Shown here: positions 47,620 through 60,400 of the stretch, piece by piece | How positions within the stretch are numbered: the stretch's first letter is position 1 | How the letters are laid out: the number at the start of each line of letters is the position of its first letter | Assembly (NCBI GenBank): GCA_030998015.1 | Contig: JARWMV010000234.1 | Location: 558,001 to 622,000 of the forward strand | From: Ceratorhiza oryzae-sativae | Lineage: Eukaryota > Basidiomycota > Agaricomycetes > Cantharellales > Ceratobasidiaceae | Direction of reading: 5' to 3' | DNA length: 64,000 nucleotides | The notes under the pieces: model-generated | The model's database searches: none | What the model was told of the DNA's origin: nothing | The model's input: the letters and a program-made list of their open reading frames with translations, nothing else | Made by a program: the position numbers and the translations under genes

Positions 47620-49541
47620 CTAGAAATGCTCCTTTTTAAACGTGAAATCAATCGTATCGGTCTTGACCGCCAAGCACTCCTCCTTGATGACCTTGGCCAG
47701 TCCAGAAGGCCCGCAGAAGAATGTCCCAACCTTGGTGCGGAGGGCGGCCTCACGACCAGGTAGGTATTGTCCGCTCTCGATCGCCATACGCAGACGGCCA
47801 TACACCGATTTCCAGTCTGGTCGACCAAAGGTGGTGCGCGTGCGCAAAAGGGTGAGCGGATCGTACGATTGGCCGGCGTCATTGACAGCAATGTTCCAAA
47901 GCATGTCTTCTCCAATCTTTTGCGTGAGGAAGATGTTCATGCGCAAAAAGTCGGGGTCGGTCTGGGCAGCTTCGACTTCCTGGAGCAGCGACTGGAACCA
48001 ACCAAACGAAGGCGCATCACGGCAGATCCAGAAGAACTCGACGCGCTTGAGGGCACCCAAGTTACCACGGCGCTGGCGGTACCAGATGTGTTTCAAGATG
48101 CTCGCAAAAGGTGTTACACCAATACCAGCACCGATCAAGACCGCGACCTCGGACTCGAACACGTCCTCAGCAGGTGCACCATATGGGCCATCGATCCGCA
48201 CTTGAGGCAAGCTCATTCCCGCCACCGAATCAATCTCAATAAATTCGCCCCGACCCTCTGGGATGGCGTCAAGACCCTGGCCCTTGGCATCCGACGCACG
48301 CTTCTCGAGTGCATTCATCGCGTTCTTGGTGAGGGAAGCAACAACACTGGGGCCGGCACCGAGACGTCGCCAAGAGCCTGTGTGAAATCGCCGACTTGAC
48401 GGATGTGCACGCTCACGTATGGATCTTCAGGCGCAGAGGTGATGGTGAACGGATGCCACTGGAACTTGGAAATGTCCGGAACTTGAAGGAACAGCCATTG
48501 GCCGGCGGTGTACTTGAAGCTGGGCTTCTTGATGCGGAGTTCCATCGCGCCGGATGGGTGAACAAGAACCTTTTCAAGGGTGGTAGCACGACGGGCACGG
48601 ACTTCACGCCAGACACGTTCGCCAAAGTAGATAATGGCAGGCCAGATAATGAAGCGCCATGAAAGATAGCCCAAGCAGTGCTCGGTGGAGTAGAACGGAA
48701 AGGTCTTGATGTAGTCGGGCTGAGCCGAGTCACGAACAAAGCAGCCAGTAGCGTGGGTGAAAAGGCCAAGCATGAAGAAGAACGCGAGGTGGTGGGTGTA
48801 CCAGAAGGCCTCGAAACACTGTTTGCGAACTTTGTGGTGAGCAGTGCTATACATCAGCACCTGCACAAAGGGTCAATGCATGCTCAGTCTAGAGAGCTTG
48901 ATAACATACCATGATGAAAAGCATGACATGGCCAGTGAACCCTCCGGGCTCTGCGTAGTGGATTTCAAGTGCACTTTGGGGCCGGACCTCTGCGGTGAGG
49001 AGACAATGAGCATGCGCCACAAATCCATGAGAACAAAGGACATACGAGAACGCTCGACATTGATGAAATTGACATAATGTGCAGTCGTGTGGACCTATGA
49101 AAAAAGTCTATTTTAAGACACTGCCGAAGAATGGGCCATGAGGATGAAAAACTGCGCACCATCGCCCAGAAAGCCATCGAATATGCAACCTGACGGTGGA
49201 ACCAGATGTTCTCGTCGGCGGGCATGAGCCAAGTGAGCTTGGGGCGGATGACACGGATTATGTTGCGGAGCATCGGCAACAAGATGAGCCCGCCATCGAG
49301 CGCAAGCACAAGTCCTGCGCCACGAGACGACCAGACCGAGAACGTGAGCGCATTGAGCGCGGCGAGACGCTTGTTCGTGGCCTGTTTGTGCTGTCAGCGT
49401 AGAACGCATAGAAAAAGGCACTGGGCTTGCCTGGCTGTACCACCCATAGGCAAAGGTGCCGAGATGAGCGCCATACCAGATAACGTTGAAGATCAGACGA
49501 CGGGGAGCGAGAATCTCACGCTGAAGCCAGCTTTCGGGCAT
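47620..49541 (-). CDS. NOXA: NoxA-type NADPH oxidase
   Basis: Membrane flavocytochrome that moves electrons from NADPH through FAD and two hemes to oxygen, making superoxide; in fungi NoxA drives fruiting and hyphal differentiation. From ATG 49541: LIFNVIWYGAHLGTFAYGWYSQ, a GC-donor intron (49382-49430), ATNKRLAALNALTFSVWSSRGAGLVLALDGGLILLPMLRNI, IWFHRQVAYSMAFWAM, HTTAHYVNFINVERS, EIHYAEPGGFTGHVMLFIM, AFWYTHHLAFFFMLGLFTHATGCF (heme His residues), RWHPFTITSAPEDP-type FAD loop (read as FQWHPFTITSAPEDPY), IDGPYGAPAEDVFESEVAVLIGAGIGVTPFASIL (NADPH site), FFWICRDAPSFGWFQSLL, GRPDWKSVY, GTFFCGPSGLAKVIKEEC and the terminal FKKEHF. No EF-hands, so it is NoxA/B-like and not NoxC; A is preferred because the N-terminus is short. 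Confidence 0.93.
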
Positions 49542-49794
49542 GGTTACGAGGTGGTGGGATGAAGGAGATGTGGTTCAGAGGGATCGTGGGGCGCAAGACC
49601 TGCTGCGCTGAGAAAAGAAAGAATGGAGTAGACCGCCTGGGCAACGAAGGAGGGCGGGTGCACGCGTTTTAAGACCGTGGTGGATCGCCGCTGACGAGCT
49701 CAAGGAACACAACGCCTTTTTATTACTTCTGTGACAACCACACGTGTTACCCTAGTAACGGGCCCCTGCTTATGGTCCCTCGCAACTGCAGATC

Positions 49795-52623
49795 TTACTG
49801 CTCGGCTATATACGGGCCCGCCATCAGACACAAGTTCCTGGGCGTGAACTGCACATGCATTGCCGGAGTCCGCTTGGTGTTGTATGTGACGAGCAAGTCG
49901 GCACTGTCGAAAAATAACCGTCAGCAAACTATTCTGCCATGAGCTGTTGCTGATCTGGTCGCGTCGGTAGGGCTTTTACGCCGTAGCTACAAGCACCCCG
50001 AGCACTAGGCACACAACCGAGCTGACACCATTTTGGCCTTGGTAACCTGGGACACGAGACTCACCTCTTCACGACTTCTTCCTTAGATTCGTCTTTTCCA
50101 CCCACACCAATATCGGCTCCGCTTCCCATCCCTCCAGCATGCTTAACATCCCAGCACCTCACAGTCCAGTCGCCTCCACCAGACACCAGCACACTCGACT
50201 CCGCACTAAATGAGAGCGAGTGGATCGATGCCGTGTGCCCAGTCATCTTTTTGATTCGCCGCCCAGAGGAGAGGTCCCACAGATTAATCGACAGGTCTTC
50301 GGCTAGTGGGCAATCATATGTTAATTCTGGGCTTTGCCATATATGCGAATAATTACTCACCAGCGCTAGCAAGGTATCGCCCATCCGGGCTGACCGCCAT
50401 GCTAGTTATCGCGCCTTGGTGCCCAATGAATACCCGCACGCACGACCCCTTTTGTACATCCCAAAGTCGGCAGGTCCAGTCACTCGAACCTGTGGCAAGA
50501 TACAATGAATTCGGGTGGAATCGTACGCACTAGTCCGCAGGACAACTGTCAATACCTGTAACGACTCTAAAAAGAAAGGCTTGGTGCATACATCAACGTC
50601 ACTCAGATGGCCAGCGTACACCCTCACGGGTGCAACCCGTTCTGAGCTCCACAGCCTAGCAGTTCTATCCCTGGAGCCCGTCGCGAACCAACCCCCTCCG
50701 ACGGTTGCCCACTGAACGTCCCATACCGGCGCCTGATGTCCGCGATACACTGCAACGTTTGTGAGTGTGTCGAGGGACCAGAGACGCGTCGTTGTGTCGG
50801 CAGAACATGAGAGTAAATGCCGTGGTGTCGGAGAGGAGGGGTCAAACGTCGTAGTGTAGACGGGGCCAGCGTGAGCTATAAGCTTCCGAGTGGTTGTCCC
50901 GTGTTTCTCTCGGAGGCGTTTCAGAGAAGATGCTGAGAGTAACATTTAAAGTGGCCGGAACTTGAGACTCGACGCAGATTCCAATCAGAAAGACCGCCAA
51001 GCTCACCATCTTTCACACCTGCAGCTTGAAAGTCGCTTCGCATCCCACGTAGCTTCTCACCCTTCAAATTCCAAAGTCTAATGTAGCTCTCGGAAAATCC
51101 AACAGCTAACAGTGTTGAGTCTTGCGAGAATCCGGCGCATGTCATTCTGCGAGCCGTTTGTTAACGTCTCCCAATTCAGTCTAGAGGGTACCTACCCATC
51201 CATGGCATCATGGACTGTGAATGCGCAGACACTGGGTAAAGCTCCGCTCCTCTGCGCCGCCGTGAACCGTTCGACGCTCCCCATACTTTCGCCTGGATCG
51301 GGGCCCAGCACATTCGGGTCCAGTTTAATTTTCTTCCTGGCGTCCCGAATCTTTTCAACCTCCCGCTTCACATCCGGCCCCTTCCATGTTGAGGGTTGGG
51401 GAAGCAGCTCCGAATGTGAAGGTGCTATCAAACCCGGAACCGCCGTGACTGGCCGTTGCTGGATACCTTCTTCAGTCAAAACTCGATCTGTCTCTTCTGC
51501 AACGGCTGTGTGAGAGGCGCAGGACCCAGCTTGAGCGGGCCTTGCGCGAGGTTAAAGCCGGAAGATGTCGATGCTGTGCCATCTGCGTGTGATGTAGAGG
51601 GGATGAGTGAAGAAATGAGTCCCGTAGATTCTTCAAGGTGCAAGGGTCCCGAAGCTCGCGACTGACGTGACCACTGCAAGCCCAAATCACAATTTAGACT
51701 CGAAAAACCAAACTGGGATTTTAAACGCACTATCAAACTGGAGATGCCCGTTGATGACGTGCATCACAGCCATGCGCGCGCGTCTACTCCTATCTCCACC
51801 AAATCCTTCCCCTGCCCCAGGAGCCTCCCCGCCAACGCCTTCCGTTAGCCAGCCAAGCAACAACCCAAAGCCGGAACGTGTCATGCGTATGACATATTTT
51901 TCAGACCGAAGACGTTGAGCAAACTCGTCGTTCTTGACATGCGAAGGGAGCAAGAGTGTAGAGAGGTGGTGTAGTTGTGAGCGATGCTGTGGGGCGAGGG
52001 ATGGGGAGAATCGGGTTGCAAGTTGGATAGCTGTGGAAGGATTAATGTCTGGCCAACGGAGACAAACAAGGGCTTGCCTTGAGCCTTGTATCCTTCCGAA
52101 ATAAGGTCAAGGTAGAAATGACAGTATACAGGGAACAGTAGCGGTCTGAATTCGTGCTAACATAACGAATGTGGGTTGTGCCATGCGAAACCAAATTAAC
52201 CCATAAACTCACCCTATAGATATCCAAAGACCCATCGACCCATGACTCCAATTGCCTAAACGCCTCCTCTCTCTCCGAAGGGTGCAACGCGACCGCCTCG
52301 TCCCGTGCTTTGCCGCGCAAGGCTTCGAGCGCTGCCGTATCTTTCGCTGCCTGCTCCGGGTCGACTTTAGCGTCCGCACCATTCCCCGTGTCCAAATTCT
52401 GCTTCTTTAGATCATTCAAGTCTTGCGTCTTGCTCGAGTCCTCTAGAAATGCTTGTTCGGCGCGTTTGAATCCACGTTGACGAAGGTATTCGAGTACCTG
52501 CTGAGTATTCAGGCGTGGAGTTGTTGGGCTCGTTGGGAGAGCGTTGGAGTTTCCGTTTGGGATCGCCGAGTTTGGCTGGGTATCGGTAGGAGAAGTGTCG
52601 ATTGGGCTGCCAGAGTCGGCCAT
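49795..52623 (-). CDS. TAF5: TFIID/SAGA subunit TAF5
   Basis: WD40 scaffold subunit of TFIID (and SAGA in yeast). From ATG 52623: a disordered start, LisH ([23 protein letters not shown]), a conserved NTD2 module ([42 protein letters not shown]), then WD repeats: [35 protein letters not shown]-type ([17 protein letters not shown]), [89 protein letters not shown] and [17 protein letters not shown] 161-nt intron (49904-50064) separates the last exon, [27 protein letters not shown], whose TAF5-specific ending shows the gene extends past the earlier stop at 50061. Tandem on the same strand as NoxA. Confidence 0.93.
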
Positions 52624-52764
52624 GGCGAATGACGAGGGAGTAGAGAGAGTCCAGTCCCTCACGTGAGCTGCGTGGCGCGTCGATCAAAATCCTGGGAACA
52701 CCTCACGTGAAAAGTTGAATCTCCAACTCGCACACAATCCCTGTTTGCTACGATCCACTCCAAG

Positions 52765-53270
52765 ATGCAGTTTGAGCTCGCACCGACTAGTCTCACGTCT
52801 GAACAGATACGCTCAACCTATCTACGTGCCCTTAAATGTGCTAGGGAGGGTTTGCGAATGGAGTCGGTGGGTGGGGACAAAACCCCTGCTGCTATCGCGG
52901 CGTATTCCGAGGCCGTCTCTCTTTGTGACGACGTGTTGGATACGCTTCGGTTCACCGAGATCCCTGAGCGGATGGAGGAGGCCGAGAAGGTTCAAAACTT
53001 AGTGCGTGTGGCTTGAGTTGCTGTCTATGTTGTACCTTGTACTAAGCGTATGGTCCTATGTTATAGAGAGATAGTTACAAGGCGGTTGTAGACAGTTTGT
53101 CGTGGCTTGAGAAGGTCCAGCCCGGATACGTTCCTCAGCCCATAAAGCGATTGCCTGCTCCTGTCAAGAAGCGGACATTCGACGAACAGTCCCAATCGCA
53201 GTCGGGATCCCAATCGCCTCGGTCGCCTAGGTTCCCCCACTTTGACCTCGAAAAGGCTTTGAGCGCGTGA
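52765..53270 (+). CDS. small MIT-domain protein (cluster member 1)
   Basis: Two exons (52765-53001, 53067-53270) give 146 codons plus stop. An MIT-like three-helix domain fills the first two thirds: STYLRALKCAREGLRME, PAAIAAYSEAVSLCDDVLDTLRF, ERMEEAEKVQNL, then across the intron RDSYKAVVDSLSWLE. The C-terminus is basic and Ser/Pro-rich (RLPAPVKKRTFDE). MIT domains bind ESCRT-III tails or related helices. No membrane segment. Divergent from TAF5 with only about 140 bases between starts. The intron sits at the same place in the domain as in the three genes downstream. Confidence 0.75.
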
Positions 53271-54424
53271 CTGTGACGCGTCTTCTCATCCACCATACTG
53301 CAACACCTTATACCCTGCCCAATGACGCGATTTGTTGGTCGGTATACACGCTTTATCTCACGGACGGACGAGTGCCACGTTTTTTTGTGTTTGTCATATC
53401 ATGAATTTGTGTAACGCCTGTCCACCTATCCTCCTAGTTGACCAAGTCGAGCCCTCATGTTGTTCATGTACCTGTATATTAAGTTAGATACGTACTATCT
53501 TGTTTGAGGAAACGAGTGCTGTGCGCTTGGGAATTTATTCGACCGAAGTACCTGATCTCTGTTGTTTGAAGTTGTTGTTGAACATCCTTGTTCAAACTGT
53601 TGAGTCGTCACAATTACTCAAGCAGCTGGTAACATAGTAACGCTGCATACACCCTCACCCGATGGTTTACAGCAAAAACGAAACGTTTGATCAACGTATG
53701 AGTCCATAAATGTATTTTTTCGAGGAACACCACGCCGTGAACGGCCCAAATCCTATCCCTGGTACGGGGAAAGAGAGCTCTACTGATACCTACAATCAGT
53801 AATGACAAAATCAACTGGAAGCGTCATTTCCCAGCGCAGACCGACAGCAAAGTGTACACCCGACGGGAAAACGGACAACGTGATACATATGATACTCGTA
53901 TGCAAGCCCCGGCTTTTATGTTGAGTTAGATGCCCCTAGCTATTCTACAAGCTGTTCGAACCCCATAGAGGTCAGTTGTATTGCCATTCATTCATAGAAC
54001 CTCGGAGCATCCACATAGGTAGCCCTAAAGGTGCCAGGGGTGGATGATAAGAAGCTGCTTCACGCGCAACATAGGCCTAAACCAGGCGTGTGAACGTTGG
54101 AACAGCGGCAGTCGTGCTTCTTAGGTGCAACCGTGTTTGAACTAATCGCCTGCTGAAGTTATGTCTTTTTGTAGCATCCATGTGGGGCAAGCTGCATTCG
54201 AGTGAGTTTAACATTCCGATTGGTGCTTCCACAACCTGGATCGAACTGAGTTTTGCCAGGCTAGTGCCACGCATACATGTGGTTAATGAATGGGGCCTTG
54301 AACATGATGTTCAACTCGAGTTTAAACTGGGCAGGCTGAAGGCACGTGAAGCCCTTGCAGGCTATACATACATCAACGCGAGGTGAACAACATTGCCCCT
54401 CTCCCCTACCATCCTCCTCGGCGT
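53271..54424. other. 1.15-kb spacer inside the MIT cluster
   Basis: No gene seen. Just before the next gene, a block ending GGCTATACATACATCAACGCGAGG (54360 region) resembles one before the second copy at about 55483, evidence that the duplicated unit included upstream DNA. Confidence 0.4.
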
Positions 54425-55060
54425 ATGATGTCCCACCACGAACGTAGAGTGTCGAAGCGAGAAATACTCGTCAAAGCGCTTGCTCTCGCGAACCACGCTG
54501 TCGAATTGGACAGACAAGGTCCATCAGAGTATCACCGTGCGATTGGAGAGTACACCGAATGTGTCCATCTTCTGGACCAATTACTGCAGATACTTCCCAC
54601 AAACGGCCCCGCACACAAAGTGGAGGAGGCTAGAAAAGTGAAGGTAATCGTAAGTGCCTTTTATTATTCTAGTGAGACACGGAGCAAGGCTCACATGGTG
54701 AGATAGCGAGATGAATATGATATTCGTATCAGAGTCTTGGCCTTTGAGGCGGGTCAAGGGGCCCAGGAAACCCCACAGGCTCCGCAAGATGGACAAAAGG
54801 TTCGGGTCTACCGCCCACTCTTGATCCTCTTTTAGTGTGCTCATGATCACAAGTGTTCCCTGTTTTTAGTCCCTTTTCGAGTGGTTCCGTTGGACAGATT
54901 GGAAAACGAAACCACGGACATGACCGATATGGAGAAAGGAAGTTCCGCCGTTGCGATCAACAATACCCATGCCAAGTATCAGAGCGTCAAGACGGTCTTG
55001 GCATTTTTGTTCTTGTCTTGCTTACTCACTGCGATCCTGAGGTACAGCTTAGCGTTTTGA
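54425..55060 (+). CDS. MIT-domain protein with C-terminal membrane anchor (cluster member 2)
   Basis: Three exons (54425-54649, 54707-54799, 54854-55060) give 174 codons plus stop. MIT-like domain: REILVKALALANHAVELD, YHRAIGEYTECVHLLDQLLQIL, KVEEARKVKVI, then RDEYDIRIRVLAFEAG. A Gln/Pro-rich linker and an acidic segment (ETTDMTDMEKGSS) lead to one C-terminal helix KTVLAFLFLSCLLTAILRY, the pattern of a tail-anchored protein facing the cytosol. The final acceptor (CACAAG at about 54848-54853) was chosen because the tandem copy has the same arrangement (TACAAG). The first intron has a GT donor, GTAAGT. Likely membrane adaptor for ESCRT-like or spastin-like partners, by inference. Confidence 0.7.
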
Positions 55061-55544
55061 GTGGTTTGTATTTTGCAGTGCTCGTCCATTTTTATTTTAA
55101 CCGTGTATTTATTTCCTGTGTAACTCTTTAAACGTAGCTAAATTCATCTTAAATCCCTACGAGGATATCCCAGAAATTTACGCAACTACCTCTGAACTAC
55201 TCGATATCGAATTAATGCCCCTTTTTATTACTCCTGTAAAGTGGGTTGCATTCAAATAGCGTTCACATTGTGCCCTGGTACCAGCTTTGTACCACGCATA
55301 TACATACCCAAGGAATGCGCTGTAAGCACGAGTCACTACAATCAGGGGGCAAGCTTAGCGGAATCCTGAGTTTCTAGCCATCATGCCCGAAATACCATAA
55401 TCGTTTGGCTCCGTGTCCCGATAAGCTTTATGCACTATTTTGGCTTTTCTAGATTTGGACAACACGTGGCACCCGCGCAGGCTATACAACCATGAACATG
55501 AAGTGAACACTGCCTTACTAGCCACCACCCTCTTCGCACATAGT
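55061..55544. other. spacer between the tandem MIT copies
   Basis: No gene seen. The part from about 55470 resembles the DNA upstream of the first copy, marking the edge of the duplication. Confidence 0.4.
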
Positions 55545-56171
55545 ATGCCCACCAACGAACACAAAGTATCGAGCATAGTATAATTACCAACGCACTCGCA
55601 TTTGCGAACCGAGCTGTCGAATTGGATACACAAGCAACGGACCCCTACCGTGCGCTTGAAGAATACAGTAAATGCATTGAGCTCCTAGACCAGGCTCGGG
55701 AGATAGTCCTCGCAAGCGACTCTCCAAATAAAGACGACGAAGCTGGAAGACTCAAGACAATTGCAAGTACTATTTGTGGCTAAATCCAAATGAGACGATG
55801 CTCACCTAATGAGGTAGCGAGACACGTACAACGCTCGCATGATGGTTTTGGCTGTTATATCAGGTCAAAAGGATCAGGATGCCCCGCAGATGAAGCGAGA
55901 TGGAGAAAAGGTTCGACTCTCCCATGCTTTAGTAATTACTATTCGATGTACTCATGATTACAAGACTGCTACGTCTTTTGTCACTTCTCAAGCGGTTCTG
56001 CCGGCCAAGGAGAATGACAAAATCATGGACATGATTGATAGCGAGAAAGGGGACTCAGGCGTGTCGACCGGTCATGACCGTCCCAGGCACATGAGCCTCA
56101 AGGTGATTTTGACATTTGTACTATTGTCTTGCTTGTTGGCTGTGGCTATAACATATGGGGAATTGGCGTAG
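55545..56171 (+). CDS. second MIT/membrane-anchor copy, frame broken once (cluster member 3)
   Basis: Tandem duplicate of the preceding gene with the same three exons (55545-55762, 55818-55910, 55965-56171). MIT-like domain: ITNALAFANRAVELD, YRALEEYSKCIELLDQAREIV, EAGRLKTI, then RDTYNARMMVLAVISG; acidic linker KIMDMIDSEKGD; anchor LKVILTFVLLSCLLAVAITYG. Near 55571 the ATG frame meets a stop because CGAGC stands where copy one has CGAAGC: one A is missing. The rest is conserved, so this is either a sequencing loss or a very young pseudogene. Its first intron starts GCAAGT where copy one has GTAAGT, a clear GT-to-GC donor change between paralogs. Confidence 0.65.
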
Positions 56172-57482
56172 TGTTTTGAACAGATGTTTTATGGTGCTAT
56201 ATCAAGTCAATCTTGCATTTATTTCTGGTACATCCGTTGAAATATTGTTCAATTCGAAGCTCTCGTCTCTAAGCAACCGTGAACCTTTTTCGTCAGTGTA
56301 CCTTATAACGCAGCTAAAGGATGTGCGAACTCTGCACGTGAGATACATCGCGCAGGCTGAAATCCGGCACGAGGCGAGGACTGTTCTTCTAGTAGCCCTC
56401 TTAACATGTAATATGAGTTTGAGATTTCCTAAAGCGTCAAATTGAATGATTTGCGGGTTTCCAAGCGAACGGCCTTGGAGTGAGATAAGTCGAGAGAGGT
56501 CCGGTTTCGAGCCTAAAGAGCGTACGATGAGGTTCTTGATCACACCCTACAGGATCATGGGTGCCGCTTGTGAGAGAGGGGCTAGAAGACGGGCCAGTCG
56601 AGTCTTGCATTTGCATATGCACTGATATGGATGCGAATAGGCTTATTTTGTGAGGAAGCGCAATATGCAAAACCGTTGTATAGAAGCCGTAGTCGTCTGC
56701 TGGTGTAGGCAGCTAGGTATGTCTAACAAATGCAGCTCGAAGCAGAGAAGCTTAGACTTGAATATGCCAACACAGCTAATCTGAAAGACTGTGATCAACA
56801 CATTATCTGCAGCAGAGCCGAGGTGATCGCGGCTGCCGTCTTTCCGCTGTATACGCCATCTGTGTTTGGGAGGGATACAATGAGGTCTAGAGTAACCCTC
56901 ATATGCGCGGCTGCACCCTTTTGGGGTAAGAGCATCAAAGCAAACAGCGTTTCAACAAGACGGGCAGCCGAGTGTGTGTGTGTGTGTGTGTTTCGCTCTA
57001 CTGGGGAAAGCGCATACATCCCAGCGCGGAACACACGCCTTGCTCCCGGGAGTCCGTAGCGGGCTTGGTTGCAAAGGAATGGACTGTGTTTTGTTGGGCT
57101 GGATAAACTAGGTTCCCGCGCTGAAAACCGGCAAGAGGCGAGTGTAATTGGGCGAGTTTGGACCGGAGAGCGGCCTGAAACGATCGAGCTCGCTTGTTCT
57201 GGGGAGATCGGGGGGGCTGGCAAGTTGGGTGCAACGTGGAGGTGCAGGCACCGGCGATGATGGCGGCGCCGGCGTCGAGGGCAATGGCGATGGTGCGCCC
57301 TGTGTGGCGTGGGCGATGTGCCGATGTGGGGGTTTGGACTTCAGACGGATGTCATTGTGTGGTCGGGCGGGAGGAGGAGGGCCGACATATCACATAGCGC
57401 CTGGCGGCAATTGTCCGCTGGCCGTGCTTGGGAGTCCCACCTCCCCCGATCCGCCATCGTCGCCCTTCATTCCGCCCCCGCC
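56172..57482. other. 1.3-kb spacer inside the MIT cluster
   Basis: No gene seen. Contains a (GT)n microsatellite at 56972-56990 and GC-rich promoter sequence of the large MIT gene from about 57180. Confidence 0.4.
56972..56990. repeat. (GT)n microsatellite
   Basis: About nine GT units in a row, non-coding. Confidence 0.85.
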
Positions 57483-60400
57483 ATGGCCTACGACCGTGGA
57501 CACCCATTTGCCACCCCGTCCACGACAACCCCATCCCTCCGTAAGTCGTCCTGCTCGCTCATCGCCCCCCCGCTCATAAATGTTGCCCCAGGTTCGTCCA
57601 ACGAATCTCTCGCGTCGACGTCCATGTCCCGACGCGGCCCACCCCCCTTCTCTCCTCCGCGGAACAACCCGCCGCAGACGCCAAGCTCGTCATCGGCCCG
57701 ACCGCCCTCATCGCGGCGCGCGCTGACCGCCGCCCTCGAGCTCGCACAAGAGGCCGTGCGCATCGACAGCTCTGGAACAGAGCCCCTGGCAGCGATTGCG
57801 GCCTACGGAAAGAGTGTCGCGCTGCTAAACGAGGTGATGGAGCGTGTCATGCGAGGCGAGGACGCGAACCGCCGTCGGTCCGGTGTTAGGCGACGCAGCG
57901 ATGCCGCCCGCGAGGACGAGGTCCGGCGGCTCAAGTCTATTGTTAGTTGCCCTGTTCGTCTTCTCCTGTTTTTGTGCTAACGGGTCGCCAGCACGACACA
58001 TATGCAGACCGCATGCAGATCCTCTCGCTCATATACAACATGGACTCGAACCAGAGCCCGCCTGACGACGCTTCACCCGATGACTCGCCCCATGGCCCTT
58101 CCACTCCACCCGCTTTTCCCCACTCAGCAGGCGACTACGAACGCAGCACCGGTTTCTACTCGTCTGATCGAGCACCCGCGTTTCTAGTCCATGATGAGGA
58201 CGAAGACGAAGACGGCCCTGCCTCCGCTGAGAACATTGACCCGGCCCTGGAGCATGCATCTAATCTAGACTACGCCGAACGAGATTATCTTCCTGCTGTT
58301 CACGATTATCATTCTGGTCGTAGCTACTCGTCTGCACCCCCCAGCCGCGGATATACTCCCAGCCCCCTCCACGAGCTTGAATATGACCAGCCCACGCCCA
58401 CCGAGCCCGCACAGACCCCCATATCTCCGACTTCGACTATCACCCCCCAACGAGTCTCCGTCATCCCTCCGCCTCGTCCCCCACCAAGCGGTCCACCGCC
58501 AACCTTGCCGCAGCCTCCCGTCCCTTCAGCGCATGCGCATGTCCAATCGACATACACGCTACCCCAACCCCCAGTACCTCAACCTCAGGCCCGGGTGAAC
58601 GGAGGATCGGTCTCGTTGCCTAGCCAGCCCAAGGCTCCCCTGACCCGCACACAATCTGCTGGGCCCGGTATCGGATCAACCACTACGGCCCCGAGAACGG
58701 ATCCGCACTCACCCCTCCGGCGCTCATATGTTGTCTCTCACTCACAAGGAGCGACACAGACACAGACACAGCCTATCCAACCAGGTGGACGCTCACGCTC
58801 TAGCTCAGTAGCAGGCCACAAGCGCACTGGTTCGGGTAATGAACGTTTGGGTACGCTGTCTGAAGAAAGAGAACGTGAGCGATCCGAGGGTGGTAATCAG
58901 AGTGCCTCGAGTGGGACCGAGAGCGAGTCTTGGACGGTTGTTGGTGCTGAGGCATATTCTCATCAACATCCCGTCGCAGAGGGGTACCGACCGACGAGCG
59001 CGTACCGATCCAGAGTTGCGAGCACTGCCAGAGAGCTCCCGCCTCTGCCTGCGGATAGCTCCCCACTGACACCGCGTGTGCCAGGAAACGGAAGCGGAGG
59101 AGGGGGAGCAGACGTCGTACAGCGTCCGCGTGGAGATACGGGAAGTTCGGCGTCCTCGCGTGGGTCTGATGGCCCATCGAGCGCGGGTACAGTTTCGACC
59201 GTACCGACCACGCTTTCGGTCACGATCGATAAGATGGGTTCGCAAGTCGCGAGTACGCAAGCACCGACACCCGGCATGCTGGTCAGCCCATCCACTGCGC
59301 AGGGATCAATTGCGCTGCGCCGAAAATCGGCTCAGCCGTCAATCGGACAAGCCATGGCGTTTGAACAGGCTCTATATTCCCCGCCTCAACCCATTCAACA
59401 ACCACCAGTGGTCTCGCTCCCGCCTCCTGTTCCCCCTCTACCTGTCCCCGCACCTGCAGCCAATACGTCCCGACTCACGGCGATGCGCTCCCAGCTGGAA
59501 CCGCATCACGGCTTGGAATCGCGCCGGGCCGGCTACGCGCATCGAGCCAGCCGGGACGTCGACCGAGCGCGCCTGGCACAGAAGGCTCTGGGGCGAGTCT
59601 GATTGCTGCTGCACGCAAGGCTAGTGCGTCTCATGCGTCGCGTATGCTCTTCCCGCGTGGGATCCCATCGCCTATTCCGCTGGGCATTGCGATCTCCGCA
59701 GCGGGTATGTCCCCACCACACCACTCGAGCCCGAGTCTGGTCGTGAGCCCGATCCAACCGAGGATACCCACCAGCGCACCTATCTCAAAAGCGCCTACGA
59801 CCCCACAAAGGCGGCCTTTCCACCTGATGGCCTGCTTGTACGCATCACTGACGCGCCGCTCGGGCGGGTATATTACCCCCCGGTTACACGTCCCGCACGA
59901 GGTATGGTCCCAGGGCGGGGCCAAGCTGATGAACCTTGGGGAAAAAGTGAGGGTTGTCGACGTACTTGCCGATCATTTGATGGGCATGCGAGGAGTGAGC
60001 GATGGGTTTTTCGTTGGGCGGCAAAGCGCAGAAGATTGGTCAAAGCGGCTGGACGAGTGGAGTAAAGTGTGCGAGGGGTTGGTTGGGGAATATGGTAAAA
60101 AGTTGGGCGTAGGCGAAGGAGTGACTGGAAAGAAGGGCAACCGGGTCACAAACATGTTGAAAGGAGGTCTCGATAGAATTACGAACGGGAAGAAGTAAGT
60201 CATTCTGTTGGGTTTATGAAAAGCATGCTAATTTGGGTACTGTAGCATGGATTCACCTACAGCTTATACGGATAGTTTAAAGAAGCTTTTCGCCCAGGCT
60301 GAGCTGTTTGGTATGTTCGTCAGCTGAACTTGTTCAAGTTATTCCTGATTTTTTTTCGTCCATCTAGACGATCACATCCGAGCACTCCACGACCCCTCTC

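Noticed and set aside
56972..56990. GT repeat as a possible CRISPR or functional array
   Set aside because: Simple dinucleotide microsatellite; CRISPR is not expected in a fungal genome and no spaced repeats are present.
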